Of a DNA stretch of 64,000 nt, positions 25,071-36,465 are shown one piece after another; the first letter of the stretch is position 1; each line of letters starts with the position of its first letter. The notes under the pieces were generated by a model. The model was not told the origin of the DNA, did no database searches, and was given only the letters and a program-made list of their open reading frames with translations. The DNA is taken from contig CM066307.1 in the NCBI GenBank assembly GCA_033807695.1, positions 4,238,391 to 4,302,390 on the forward strand, given 5' to 3'. The DNA comes from Daedaleopsis sinensis. Its lineage: Eukaryota; Basidiomycota; Agaricomycetes; Polyporales; Polyporaceae. The position numbers and the translations under genes were made by a program.

Positions 25071-26970
25071 ATGGGCAAAGGCGTACGTCCCCTCGTCCTC
25101 TATCTCGTTCCCGCACCGTCTCACGTCTAATTGACATTGACAGTATAGCGCTGCCATCGCGGCTAACCCCGTACGTCCCGCATCGCCTCTGTCTGCTCGA
25201 TCGTGTCGGCCTCTAACCTCAGGCCCCCGCCCCAGTACATCGTCGGGTCCTTCGCATGTATCGGCGGTGGACTCTTCGGTCTGGACATCTCGTCCATGTC
25301 CGGCGTGCTCTCCAATGATGCGTACAAGAACACCTTCCACCACCCCGACTCCAACGCGCAGGGTGCGATCGTCGCAGCCATGCCCGCTGGCTCCTTCGTC
25401 GGTGCTCTCGCCGTCTCCAAGCTTGCGGATGTCATCGGCCGCAAGCGGACGATCATGCTTGCAGGTTGGATCTGGGTTATTGGCAGTATCCTCCAGTGCG
25501 CCTCCGTCGTGAGTACCCAGTCCGAGCATCCGCGCAGGCACTGTGGGCAAGACAAGCCTTCCCCTCGCCTCCTTCTCCCACCCCCTTCACGGCTGACGCT
25601 TTTCTCTGCATAGAACCGCGGCATGCTCGTCGTCGGCCGTATCGTCTCTGGTATCTCCGTCGGCATTGCCTCCGCCATCGTCCCCCTCTACCAGTCTGAG
25701 ATCACCGAGCCCCGCATCCGTGGCCGTCTCGTCTCGTTCCAGCAGTGGTCCATCACCTGGGGTATCCTCATCCAGTACTTCATCCAGTTCGGCTGCTCGT
25801 ACATCGACGGTGTCGCCTCCTTCCGCATCCCCTGGGGTCTCCAGATGATCCCCGCCATCATCCTCTCCCTCGGCATGATCGTCTTCCCAGAGTCCCCCCG
25901 TTGGCTCGTCGACCACGACCGCGAGTCCGAGGCGCTCGAGATCCTCGCCGACCTCCACGGCGGCGGCGACGCCAACAACGAGCTCGTCCAGCTCGAGTTT
26001 GCCGAGATCAAGGAGCAGGTCCGCTTCGAGCGCACCGAGGGCGCCAAGTCCTACATGGACCTCATCAGGCCCGGTATCTTCCGCCGCGTCACCCTCGGTG
26101 CTTCGCTCCAGATGTGGTCGCAGCTTTCGGGCATGAACATTATGATGTGCGTCGAGTCTGTTCTCCCTAATTAGTGCTGCTGATACTCACCGCCGTGAAG
26201 GTACTACATCGTGTACGTCTTCCAGGGCGCCGGACTCTCCGGCCGCCGCGGTAACCTCATCGCGTCCTCGGTACAGTACATCCTCAACGTCGCGCTGACG
26301 ATCCCCGCCATCATCTACATCGACAAGTGGGGGCGCCGCCCCATGCTCCTCGTCGGCACGCTCCTCATGGGCTTCTGGCTCTTCCTCGTCGGCGGCCTCC
26401 AGGGCGGGTTCGGCGCGTGGGGCGAGGTCGACGGCGACCGCGTGTGGGTGATCACCGGGCACGACGGCATCACCAAGGCCGTCATCGTCTTCTCGTACTT
26501 CTTCGTGTGCTCGTTCGCGATCACCATGGGCCCCGTCTCGTGGACGTACCCGGCCGAGATCTTCCCGATGCGCGTGCGCGCCAAGGCCGTCTCGCTCTCC
26601 ACCGCCGCGAACTGGGTGTTCAACTTCGCGCTCGCGTGGGCGGTCCCCCCCGGGCTCTCGAACATCGCGTGGAAGACGTACTTCATCTTCGGGACGTTCA
26701 ACTTTGCGGCCTTCATCCACATCTTCTTCATGTTCCCCGAGACTGCCGGGCGCACGCTTGAGGAGATCGAGGACGTGTTCGCGCAGGGCCACACGTTCAC
26801 CGCCTGGAAGATCAAGCGCGACGTCGGCAGGCGCACGCTCGAGGACGTCAAGGCTGACGCCAAGGTATGTGCGCCCGCGTGTACGTGTGTACGCTTCCCG
26901 CTCACCCGTTCGGTTTTCGCAGCACGAGGTTCACGAGGTCGAGAGCCACGACGAGAAGAGCCACGCGTGA
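25071..26970 (+). CDS. MFS sugar (hexose/pentose) transporter
   Basis: Six exons (25071-25082, 25144-25170, 25236-25508, 25614-26146, 26201-26864, 26923-26970) give a 518-residue sugar porter. The first two exons are only 12 and 27 nt; they read MGKGYSAAIAANP and join in phase to YIVGSFACIGGGLFGLDISS. Sugar-porter landmarks follow: LADVIGRKRTIM, GRIVSGISVGIAS, YQSEITEPRIRGR, the PESPRWLV signature, GWGRRP-like DKWGRRPML, PVSWTYPAEIFPMRVRAKA, and PETAGRTLEEIEDVF. It should have twelve membrane segments with both ends cytoplasmic and import sugars by proton symport. The His/Glu-rich C-terminal tail comes from the last small exon. The gene is intact. Its downstream flank is duplicated at 33.6 kb. 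Confidence 0.93.
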
Positions 26971-27004
26971 ACGTCGCGCGCTCTCCGTCTGCTCTCCAAG
27001 TTCG

Positions 27005-27718
27005 CACTTCTCCCCACTCTGCTCCCTGTTACCCCCTTACGCTACGAACCGTCGTGCTAGCCTACGCTTGTAGTCATATCGCACGCTCGCTAGTTGCTCT
27101 CACCTGTGTCTTGTACCTGGATTGGCTCCCCCTCCATGCTCACGATGCCGTACCATCGATGATAATGCCCGTTCGCCTTGTGTATTACTAGCTGTATCAG
27201 ACTTTTTTTCGCATCTCAGCTTCGTCTTGTTCCTGGATCTGGATTGCGTTGTGTGGGGAGAAATGACTTACGCAGAGTCGCGCGTACCTGCGCTGTGGAG
27301 AGTTTGTATGTCAGGTGAGTCCTCAGCCCACCGGGACTCAATTGTTTCATTTTGTCAGGACCGTTCCGGTGCCTGTTTCTCATCGTGCGTATGCACATAC
27401 TGCCGCACTGCACGTTCTAAAGCTCGTGGGTCAATGTATCGCCCGGGGACTGTATGCACGAGTTCAAAATCCTCCGAAAGTTGGAGCTAAGAACGCCCTC
27501 TACGGCCGGGATCTGCCGATGGTCCCCAGTTAACCTCGATGACTCGGAGAGTACTCCCCAAGCCGATCTCGTACGGGCTTCGAGAACCTGACTTCGTGTC
27601 ATCGACTGCCGCTCCGGCAGGTTTGAACCGGGCTTGCAGCAAGTTGATGATTCAATGTTGGTACAGCACATACAGGTGGCGATGGCATGCCGACAGATCA
27701 GCAAAACACAAAGACCTA
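27005..27718 (+). repeat. Direct duplication, copy 1 (transporter 3' flank)
   Basis: Starting just after the transporter stop, this flank matches 33615-34351 in the same orientation, with moderate divergence and small indels. Shared runs include CGTCGTGCTAG, CACGCTCGCTAG and GGCAGGTTTGAACCGGGCTT. Its last 68 bases (27651-27718) match 35995-36064 instead, so the second copy is interrupted. Confidence 0.8.
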
Positions 27719-28258
27719 GGGTCTACAAGGGTCGAAAGTGGTTGGCGCACTGTTGGAACGTTGGCATGGAATAACAGTTGGTCGTCAGCATCATCCTGGT
27801 CCTGACCTTGTGAGAGGCATACTTAGAACCGAGGCTGAAGTCCTCTGGTACTGATTGAGCACTCCGAGTCGGAACCTGCTAACAAGAGTCGGAGCAGGGA
27901 GTTCTCGGCCATTATACATGCCACGCACCGAGAGTAGCGAACTAGAGGATCTTAACCGGATACCGAATTTACCGCCGGCGGCAGTGCCCGCGATCTCCTG
28001 CCAGTGTCTACCTTCGATAAGTGCGATTGTGCGTGCATAGTACCCTGGGTGGGGACACAGTCATGTTGTACGAGCAAGTAGATACCCAGGACGTTTGCGT
28101 AGCTTACAGGCGAATGTCAAAAGATGTAGTAGTAGCGGTCGCTCATGGTCGCTCTGTTGGAATGCTCGGATCGATGGTATGAAATAGCGTACATACATAA
28201 ACCCAATGAGATACTTTCTAACCGCGTCAGATGCTACTCGAAGCCCGGCCCGTGGCGC
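27719..28258. other. Downstream flank of the unknown gene, no gene seen
   Basis: About 540 bases between the duplicated block and the stop codon of the minus-strand gene; probably 3' UTR and spacer. Confidence 0.4.
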
Positions 28259-29959
28259 TCACTTGACAAGAGCGGAGAAGATCGCGTTGTTGGGCATCTT
28301 CTCGTTGTACGCCTCCAGGCGAGTCTTGGACAGGCCGAGGGCGGAGATGGCGTCTCCCGTCTCCCTATCGGTGACGTTGAGGACCATGTGCTTGATCCTG
28401 CATCCATAGCCGCCGACCACGGCGCCAGCCTCATCGGCCTTCTTCTGCAAGGCCAGGATGGACTGAGCATGACGGCGCGCCTCGTCTGGGGACGCCATGA
28501 GAAGATGGCGCGGGGCGGCGTCGACCGGGGCCTGGCGGAGTGCGAAACACTTCTTGGTCTCTGCGAAGCTGTACTCCCGGGAGTCGGCGTGGGTGTACGC
28601 TGCTAGCTCGAGACCGTACGTCTTCCAATCGGCGATGGAGGCCTGCGTGGCGCTGGGCTCATACTTGCCCAGGGTGAAGCCCTGGAAAGACGTGCGTGTC
28701 ACGTCGAGCTTCTGGTGCGGAGGGGACACGTCTTCGTACAAGCTCCACTTGGGGCTGTTGCGGCCGGTAACTAGCCCGGGATGCGGCTTATGGGCGACGA
28801 GGGTCGGGAGCATGAGCAGGAGTGGGCTGCTGCGCATGGCGGCGGCTTTGTACTCCGTGGGATCGGCACTGTCCAATCCTTCGCCCTTCTGACCGACATC
28901 ATAGTAGGAGATCATCTCGATGAACCCCCCTGTCTTCTTGCCAACCTCGTCGGACCATTCGTCGACTAGCGTGAAGTCGCTGCCGTTTTGGGGTAGGGCG
29001 AGAAGGGTGAAGATGTCTTCGACGCGATAGGTTTTGTCGATCTCGGCGATATCGCCACGCTCGTTCTCCTCCTCCGCCTCTTCGCCTTGGGCGACCCCTC
29101 CGACGGTGATCATCTGGCGACGGCGGAGGCTGATGGTGACGTGTTTGCCCTCACGGAAGGTGACGATCAACCAGGCGGCGACCTCCAACAGCACGGAGCC
29201 GACTTCGACATCGGGTCCGTTCTTCTGCGGAACGACGTCTACCACGCGGGTGATGAGGGCGTGGACCTGGTCGGCGATGTCGTTCCAGGGTCGCAGCTGC
29301 TGGTCGTACGGCGTCTTACGATACTCCTCTGAGGTATGCTCGAGGAGGCGCTTGTTGGCGTAGGCGCGAGCAAGGACGGACGCCTCCTTCTTCAGCTCGG
29401 GGCGGCGTGATCTGACGGAGACCTCACCCTTGGGCTTGCCGATGTCGGCGTCGTCGTAGACAGGAGAGCGGTAGTCGACCGTGCAGTTGGCGATGGCACC
29501 GGACACGTCCTTGAAGAGCGTGACATCGGTGTTCTGGGCGAAGCCGAGCATGTTGATCCTGTAGGTCTCAGGATTCTCCTTCTCAAACTCCTGGCAGAAG
29601 CGAACGAGGTCCTCGTTCCACTTCTTCGCGCCGATGACGTCGTCCAAGGTGCGGAGAGCGGTGAGCTTGAGGTCTCCGGCATGGTCGGTCACGAAGGTCT
29701 TCAGGAGGGAGAGAATGCGCTCCTGCCCCTCCTCGTCCTCGAAGGCCTCTTCGAAGGCCTCGTAGAGATCCGTCTGGGCGATCAAATTGACCTGGCAGTC
29801 AGCGAACTGACGTAGGGGGTCGATCTTCTCGCGGTCTCCATCAGGATGGACGAGGTGGTAGAGGGCGAAGATGCCGAACTTCTCGAGAAGTTTGTCATGA
29901 GCGGACAAGGGCAGTCCGTCGGGAAGCGCGGCGCGCTCCTTCTTGGTGAGGGGAGCCAT
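28259..29959 (-). CDS. Unrecognised single-exon 566-residue protein
   Basis: An uninterrupted frame runs from the ATG at 29959 (MAPLTKKERAALPDGLPLSA) to the stop at 28259-28261. The frame stays open upstream of this ATG, but the sequence there looks like promoter, and the coding style begins at MAPL. The protein is soluble-looking, rich in charged residues, with an acidic run (EEAEEENERGDIAEID) near its middle and no signal peptide or membrane segment. I recognise no domain. A decayed partial copy lies at 36095-36465, so the family duplicates locally. Absence of introns is unusual among the intron-rich genes here and could reflect retroposition or ordinary single-exon structure. Confidence 0.8.
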   Translation of the reverse strand: MAPLTKKERAALPDGLPLSAHDKLLEKFGIFALYHLVHPDGDREKIDPLRQFADCQVNLIAQTDLYEAFEEAFEDEEGQERILSLLKTFVTDHAGDLKLTALRTLDDVIGAKKWNEDLVRFCQEFEKENPETYRINMLGFAQNTDVTLFKDVSGAIANCTVDYRSPVYDDADIGKPKGEVSVRSRRPELKKEASVLARAYANKRLLEHTSEEYRKTPYDQQLRPWNDIADQVHALITRVVDVVPQKNGPDVEVGSVLLEVAAWLIVTFREGKHVTISLRRRQMITVGGVAQGEEAEEENERGDIAEIDKTYRVEDIFTLLALPQNGSDFTLVDEWSDEVGKKTGGFIEMISYYDVGQKGEGLDSADPTEYKAAAMRSSPLLLMLPTLVAHKPHPGLVTGRNSPKWSLYEDVSPPHQKLDVTRTSFQGFTLGKYEPSATQASIADWKTYGLELAAYTHADSREYSFAETKKCFALRQAPVDAAPRHLLMASPDEARRHAQSILALQKKADEAGAVVGGYGCRIKHMVLNVTDRETGDAISALGLSKTRLEAYNEKMPNNAIFSALVK

Positions 29960-31122
29960 GTCGATTGGGGGCCCGGGCAAACGGTGTGTTCGCGGTCGAA
30001 GCAACGATAGAGTGATGCGAACGATGAGTTCGCGAGAGTTGAGTTGAATGGTAGGGGTAAGTGATACGCGAGTGAGAAGGTTGCAGGGTGAGTTGCACAG
30101 AGGTGGCGAGCAGCCCTCTTTATCAAAAATACGCTTGAGTAAACGGAATGGAAACACCCGTAGCGATGTCGAATGGACGGCGTTATCTATCGAGCATTCA
30201 CCCGTCCGCAAGGTCACAAGGTCACCTCTTTTCTGCACGTCCAGCGCGATCTTCCGACGTCGAGGACTTCTGCGACCGCCTCAGTTCCAGGTCCTCTGCA
30301 ACGGCGCCGGGCAGTACGTATTGTTTTCGCGCTGCGTCGCGGTCCCCGGTGGCAAGCGCGCGACCGTCGACGCACGTCGGTGCTTCGGAGTGCGAGAGGT
30401 TGGTCGCCGTCTCGAACCTAGTCTCCGTCGCCCGCGTGAGCGATGTGCCGATGACCCCGGACTCACTGGCGCTGGTGCCGCCCGTCGAGAAGCGCAGGTC
30501 GTAGCAGGACTGGGAGGCGAGTGTCGCCTAGCATTGCGACTGGTTCGGCGGCGTGGGGTAAATATCTACGTTCGAGCTCATAGTGATCGAGTATGCCTGG
30601 TATGCAACCATCAGAATCTGCAGGTGTGATCGTGTTAGGGAGAAGCAGTTGGACGAGGCGTAGGAGTGGACACCGGTGCGTACCCGGAGAATACTGTGAA
30701 TCATTCCGGACTCGAGCAGCAGCGCGAGTGCCTTCTCGACACGGGTCCCAGCGGAGCTACGTCAGACGCCCAGACGGACTCTACTATTCCCTACAGTCAC
30801 AGTTCGTAAGTCAGTCTGCTGCCGGAGAGCACGGACGGAGACATACCGTGCCTTGTACGCGGCGCAGAAGTTCAGCAGGTTTCAGACGAGTGTCAAATGT
30901 TGTAGTGGCCGTCGAGCGTGGTCTACATTGGGAACTGGCGTTTGGATGCACACGGCGATGGTGAGTAAGGAACTCTGGAAAAGACTGCCCGACTGCAGAC
31001 TGCGTCAACCGAGAGGCCCGGAGATACTTACATCATCGACCGCGAGGACCGAAGCCGTGATTATAAATGTTAGAACATCAACTTTCGTGGGGCGCCTCCC
31101 GCGCGCGCTCTTGTGCACTTAC
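29960..31122. other. Upstream region, no gene seen
   Basis: It holds the promoter of the unknown gene and may hold the eroded 3' part of the carboxylate-transporter relic. Open frames on the plus strand (30048-30629, 30593-30964) carry no recognisable domain. Confidence 0.35.
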
Positions 31123-31990
31123 GTTTCCGAGCTGGTAGGCCAGACCGGGGAAGGTGGCACGGAAAGCCGGCGGCGAGATCTCCGCGAGCTGGATGGGAAT
31201 CTGGCAGAATGTGGTCAGCGTTCCACCCGCTCTGTGTGGTGTAAAAAAGACTCCCAACGCCCCATGCACCCTGGACGCCGAACTGGATACAGAAGGCACG
31301 CGCGGCGAGACCGCTGAAGCTTGTAGGCAGGATCCAGAGCGGGATGAAGATGAAAACTACGGGAGGTCAGTACACACCCGGTTCCCGAAGCGAAGCTGCG
31401 ACTGACCGCCGATGAGGCAGACGAAGATGCTATGGAGGACGGCGGGAGCGGCCGCGGGCGGTGGAGGGCATGAGAGGGACGTACATGATGGTGAGAAGGC
31501 GGCCGAGGTACTGGCAGGTACTTACTGGCTCGCCCATCCGGGAATCCCGCCTCCGCTATGTGCACGGAGTAGCGCAGGGGGGGAAGGTGGTCAATACGGC
31601 ACTTACGAGCTCGCCCCCTGCAACAGTCGCGGCACGTCAGCGGCATCGTCGGTGTACGTAGTTGCCCATAATAGTCGCAATCGTCGCATCGTGATCGCTG
31701 AAGAGCTTCGCGCGCTTCAGGTACTTACGTGGGGTATCCTGCGATCCGGCACCGCGGCCGACAAATGGAAGGGGTGGGGGAGAGACACGCACCGGTCATG
31801 AGCTGCACGGCGTACTTGAATTCACCACGCGCGCGATCTTGTGCACTACGCCGCTGCATGGGACATGAGGCAGGCCGAGGACCTGGCTCTGCATTCGTCC
31901 TGTCCAGGTCCTGCCCGTGCCCTCCACACGCATCCGTTGTCCGCTTCAGAAAGTGCCTGCCGTCCGGCGGCGGAGTCAGCTTAGTGCATG
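31123..31990 (-). pseudogene. Decayed JEN1-type carboxylate (lactate/pyruvate) transporter
   Basis: Minus-strand exon fragments appear in family order: GEFKYAVQLMT (31793-31825), YLKRAKLFSDHDATIATIMG, a GGGIPGWASQ piece, YLGRLLTI, IFVCLIGVFIFIPLWILPT, SFSGLAARAFCIQFGVQGAW (to 31259), and IPIQLAEISPPAFRATFPGL with AYQLGN (31200-31123). These match the middle and later membrane segments of Jen1-like MFS carriers of monocarboxylates. Several introns are intact and in phase. The gene is nevertheless broken: a 14-nt insertion separates WASQ from YLGR, the YPTYLK region is disrupted by four extra bases with the preceding segment missing, and the C-terminal exons after AYQLGN are not found. The N-terminal half, expected toward 32-33 kb, is not recognisable. 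Confidence 0.72.
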
Positions 31991-33614
31991 GTGAGTACAC
32001 CCAATCACCCGTCATCAGCTCGGAAGCGACTCACGCGACGTCGAGCCTCAGCCATATGTCCCAAGACACTTACCGACAACCAAGCTAGGACGCAGCCTCC
32101 ACAGCTCTCACCTTCGAAATCGCCCACCACAACACTGACACGAGTACGTGCATCGTTCGCATCTGGTGGTGCGTGGCAAATGACAAGCTTTCGCCGTACA
32201 GAAAAACGCACGCGGCCGTCGAGCGATGTCGACGATGACGGGTTCGTGTCATTCGCACCGGCCGCCGCCAGTCGTGACGCACCTTCATCTGAGGTTCTGG
32301 AGAGGCCCGATCGATTTGAGGGACGTGCGCGTGCAGGTCTCCTCGCTCTCCTCAGCACACCCCTCACACGCACATTCGCGCTTTCAAGTCCGCTTGCGAC
32401 CCCGTCTCCCCAGCACTGCGTCTCGACGCGAGCACCCCGCGACGCACGCACCTCTCGACACGCGCACCGGTGGCGAGCTGCACTATCGCTGGCCGACGGC
32501 TGCAGGCCTCGCGCAGTGCCATCGGCGGGACGCGCCACATCGTCGTGGAACGACTCATACCGTTGCTGTGTCATTTTCGAGATGAGTACAAGTTTCGAGA
32601 CTGTCCGACATTGCACTTACCTCTACGGCTTCTCGATGCAGGGCTCATCGTGCGCTTGTCGCACGCCTGCCGGCTCTGCTCGGGGAGCGCGATGCGATCC
32701 GAGTCGCTGTGGCGTCCCGGAGTCGGCTGCGGATGGCGGGGGCCGCGGGGCGGACACCACGTTCTTGGTGTGACGCACGCCGGCGGAGGCATGCGACGCT
32801 GGTCGTACTACCGAGGTATGATTGCTGAATAGAGCACGGAAGAGCTCGCCGTCCGCACACAACTAGCGTCGCTGGCGGGACGGACGGACGCTGCGGCAGC
32901 GGCGGCTCCTGTTTGCGGGCGGTGGCGCACGCTCACAAAAGGTGAGTACACTGTTGGTGACTCTGAGCGGAGACGGCTCACGGTTATGAGTCCAGGCGGG
33001 CGCGGACGGCGGGCGCGGCCACGGCTAGCAGTGGCCGCTCGTGCCTACGTAAGTTCGTAGGCCCGATCGACGAGGACGCCCACGCGCAGGTCACCGTCCT
33101 CCACGGCGGCCAAGACCGGGGCAAACCCGGCTCCCGCAACGATGTGAGCTGCGCCGTCTCAAAGCGGTGGGAGCGCAGTGTCGTGAAGCAGGATGGAAGA
33201 CGTCGGGGATTCGAGACGGCGGTGGCGGGAGGCTATGCATTCACACGTGCGTGCAGTCCAAATCACGGTGACATACGTACTTACAGCGGCACTGTCGGTG
33301 CAGCGGGCGCGTTGGAGAAGGAGAAGGCACGGAGGAAAGCGTGTGGGTCGTGTGCGAGACAGTGGAGATGCGCAGAAGCGTCGAAACGGGGTGGATAGGA
33401 CGAGTTTGGGAGCAGTGAGAGGAAGAGCATCACCGAGAGCTCCACTTCGGACGGCCGCAGACGGAAAGAGCGTGCAGGGAGGGTCGACGAGGAGAGCAGG
33501 AGGAGGAGAGGATTCACGCAGGGCGGGACATGGCGGGCAGAGCAGAGAGGGCAGCGGCAGGGCGCTCGGGATCCCTCTAGCACAGCCACCGCCAGCGGAG
33601 TCTGCCCCTGTCTG
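31991..33614. other. No confident gene; possible eroded transporter 5' part
   Basis: About 1.6 kb. On the minus strand, 33050-33160 has a protein-like stretch AAHIVAGAGFAPVLAAVEDG between potential splice sites, but I cannot assign it. GTAAG motifs recur on the minus strand, as expected if this was once an intron-rich gene. Confidence 0.3.
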
Positions 33615-34351
33615 CCCTCGCTCTGCTCCCCGAAGTTAACCCCCATAAGAAGTTACCCGTCGTGCTAGTCTACGCTCGTAGTTATCTTGCACGCTCGCTA
33701 GTATGCTTTCGCCCGTGTCTCTTACCTGGATTGTTTCTCCCATGCTCGCACCCTCCACGCTCACGACAGTGCTGTACCATCGATGATACTACTACTTAAT
33801 CATGCTGGCACCCGTTCGACCTGTGTATTAGTACTAGCTGTATCAGACTCTTTTTTCTACAACTCACCTTCTTATAGCGTGCCTGGACCTGGATCGCCGA
33901 GCTTGTTGCCTCTGGCTTTGCGGGCGTTGTGTGGTGAGAGTTGATTTGCTCACGCAGACTCGGAGTCCCGCGTGCCTGCGGTGTGGAGAGTTCGTCCGTC
34001 GGCGGCGGCAGCTGTCCTTCGCACACTCTCCGAGTCAGCCCATGGGGACTCAATCGTATCATTTCGCCAGAACCGTCCCGGTGCCTGTCTCTCAAAGTAT
34101 GTGTATGCACACGCACACACTGACGCACATGTTCGGAGGCTCGTGGGTTTCAAGTGTATCGACTGGGGACTGGATGCAATGCGACTTCAAAATCCTCCGA
34201 GTCTTGAAACGCTCTCGACGGCCGGTATTTGCCGATGAACCCCAGTTAACCTCAGCGAGAGTACTCTCCAATTGCAAGCCGATCTTGTGCACCTTGAGTT
34301 CGTGTCCTCGACTGGCGCTCCGGCAGGTTTGAACCGGGCTTGCAACAAGTT
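33615..34351 (+). repeat. Direct duplication, copy 2 (left part)
   Basis: Same-orientation diverged copy of 27005-27650. It ends at about 34351 (AACAAGTT), where the 34.35-36.0 kb insertion begins. Confidence 0.8.
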
Positions 34352-35999
34352 GTTCGCCGCCTGATGCGTTGTCTCCGTTAAACGCATAGCCTGCACTGCG
34401 CTCGAAGCAAGCTTGGAGTTTTGTACTTACTGTATACAGTGCGTCGGGACCGACGATTCAGAGATGCGGCGTACTCCAATGACGTGAGGATCGTCTGGGC
34501 TCGTTGGCGCCGCGATGATGGACCTACAAGCCGGATCGAGTAAGACAACAACCCCCTGGACATCCCACAAAAGAATCCACCTCAATGGTTCTAAGGGCTT
34601 CAAATTGGAAGGAATACAATACATCACTTACTTACTCTGTTAATACATAATTACTCGACGGCGATGTGGCAGTCTCGCTACAGGACAACTCGGGACGACT
34701 GGACGTATATTCACAAGTTGCCGTCACTGGTCGTCCACCCACCACTCGCTCAGCTCATCCCACACGCCCGCAATCTTCGGCAGGTCCATCCACACGTCCC
34801 CCCGCATATCCTCGAACTGCGCCCGGATCGGGCCAGTGCACTTCGTGCACGCGCCCGTGCAGTTATCCACTTGCTCTCCGGGCAAGTGCTCCCGCGCGCA
34901 TTCATTCGCGTCGACGCAGTCCAGGAAGTCCGCGCTGAGCGGGTCGCCCCAGAGCAGGCTCTGCTTCGCCGCGTGCGCGCGGTGCGCCAGCGCGCCGACG
35001 ACCGCCTCGCACACGCTCCCGCTCCCGCCCCGCATGCAGTCCGCCGCGGGCTGGAAGCCGGCGCACTGCTCGACCATGCGCGCGCCGTGCTCCATGAGCT
35101 GTACCTTCGCGCGGAACACGAGCTCAAAGTCGTGGAGCGCCAGCTCCTCGAGCGTGCCGTCCGCGCGGGTAGCCCCGGCCCACACGAAGTCGTGGTCCAC
35201 CTGGCAGAGCGCGTAGAGGCCGAGCGGGACGAGGTCGGGCTCGTCCATCCCGTTCTTGGCTACTACGCCCGCGCGCTGTCTGCCCGCGCCGAGCATGCGG
35301 AGGAGGTTGAAGGCCTCGATCGTGTGGTGTTCGTGGAAGGCGTACCGGGCGCGGATCGCGGCGCGGTTGTCCCAGACGGAGAGGTCGCGGGGGAAGATGT
35401 CGGAGAGACAGGAGAGGGCGCTGTCGACGAGCCGCTCGACACTGTACTTGTGCCCCATACGGATCCACGCGGCGAGCACCGGGAAGGGCGTGGTGTTCGG
35501 GCTCCTGTAGTTTGCAGGTTTGCTGCACGCATATCATGAACAGGGTCAGTGTGGGTTGATAGAAAGTCTGCGAATGAGGGATGCAACGCACATGTCGCCG
35601 TACATGAAGCGGAGGAAGTTGTCGAGATCGTACGCAGTGTCCGACAGGTAGATCTCCACGGCTTCCGCCCATCCGGGCGAGTTGGGAGGGATGGAAGGTC
35701 GCACCTGCGAGGCGGCCATGACCATGCGGTCGAGAACGGACGAGTGGCGTGCGATGATGTTCTGGTGCACTCGGAACTTGAAGCCCTGTGCGCACAGGAC
35801 AACGTTTCCATCCGGGTACCACATAGGCTGATCGTTCATCATGTCGAGATATGCTCGGGGGGAAAAGAGAGTGGTGAGTGTATGATAGGATAGAGGAGTA
35901 GACACACTGTGCAGCTGTTTTATAACCGTGCGTAGTACCCAGCGCCAACTGACGTCCTTGCCACTGGTGAGTTCAGCGAATAAAGGAGACAAAGGTTCG
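34352..35999. other. 1.6-kb insertion carrying a BTB gene
   Basis: Sequence continuous in copy 1 (27641-27660) is split here by 1.64 kb. The pentamer GTTCG occurs at both edges (34352-34356 and 35995-35999), as a target-site duplication would. Near the ends, inverted TTGTCTCC motifs occur (about 34367 and 35986), but they are not terminal. The insert contains the BTB gene at 34724-35842. It may be a mobile or recombined gene cassette; the evidence is suggestive only. Confidence 0.45.
34724..35842 (-). CDS. BTB/POZ domain protein (BTB copy 3)
   Basis: Two exons. The first, from the ATG at 35842 (MMNDQPMWYPDGNVVLCAQG), holds the BTB core: FRVHQNIIARHSSVLDRMV and LSDTAYDLDNFLRFMYGD. The intron begins GTGCGT and ends CTACAG; joining gives GDMSPNTTPFPVLAAWIRMG in phase. 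The second exon continues KYSVERLVDSALSCLSDIFP, LSVWDNRAAIRARYAF, and a C-terminal cysteine-bearing segment (CTGACTKCTGPIRAQFEDMR) ending ELSEWWVDDQ. Function unknown, as for the other family members. The frame is open upstream into the neighbouring pseudogene, producing a misleading fused frame. It sits on a 1.6-kb insertion within a duplicated block. Confidence 0.83.
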
Positions 36000-36094
36000 A
36001 TATTGGTACGGCACCAACGGGTGGCGATGGCTGGCCGACCGCCATAAGCAAAACATAAAGACCTCATTCGACGTTCACCAGGTCGTGACGTCGA

Positions 36095-36465
36095 TGTTAG
36101 CATGTTGATCCTGTAGGTCTCAGGATTTGCCTTCTCAAACTCCTGGCAGAAGCGGACGAGATCGTCGTTCCACTTCTTCGCGCCGACGAGGCCGTCCATG
36201 GTGCGGAGGGCGGTGAGCTTGAGGCCCCCGGCATGATCGGCGACGCAGGTCATCAGGAGGGAGAGAATGCCGCATGCGCTCCTGCTCCTCCTCGTCCTCG
36301 AAGCCTGGTGAATATCCGTCTGGCCGATCAGATTTATTTGGCACTCAGAGAACTGACGCAGGGGGTGAAACGTCTCGCGGTCTCCATCGGGATGGACGCG
36401 GTGGTAGAGGGCGATGATGCCGAACTTCTCGAGGAGTTTGTCATGGGCGGACAAGGGCAATCCCT
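36095..36465 (-). pseudogene. Broken partial copy of the 28.3-30.0 kb gene
   Basis: On the minus strand the piece begins GLPLSAHDKLLEKFGIIALY, continues HRVHPDGDRETFHPLRQFSE and ends NPETYRINML, matching residues of about 15-190 of the intact protein at 28259-29959 with frequent substitutions. A deletion in the EEAFEDEE region and a 7-nt insertion (GCGCATGCGGCATTC against GCGCATTC) shift the frame and then restore it. Coding similarity stops abruptly after YRINML. Just left of it, 35995-36064 matches 27651-27718, so it belongs to the second copy of the direct duplication, with an internal deletion. Confidence 0.85.

Noticed and set aside
33281..33646. 121-codon minus frame
   Set aside because: Leu/Ser-rich low-complexity translation; no link to the nearby transporter relic could be shown.
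35546..36460. 304-codon minus frame
   Set aside because: It fuses the broken copy of the 28-kb gene to exon 1 of the BTB gene through chance open sequence; the two halves belong to different genes.
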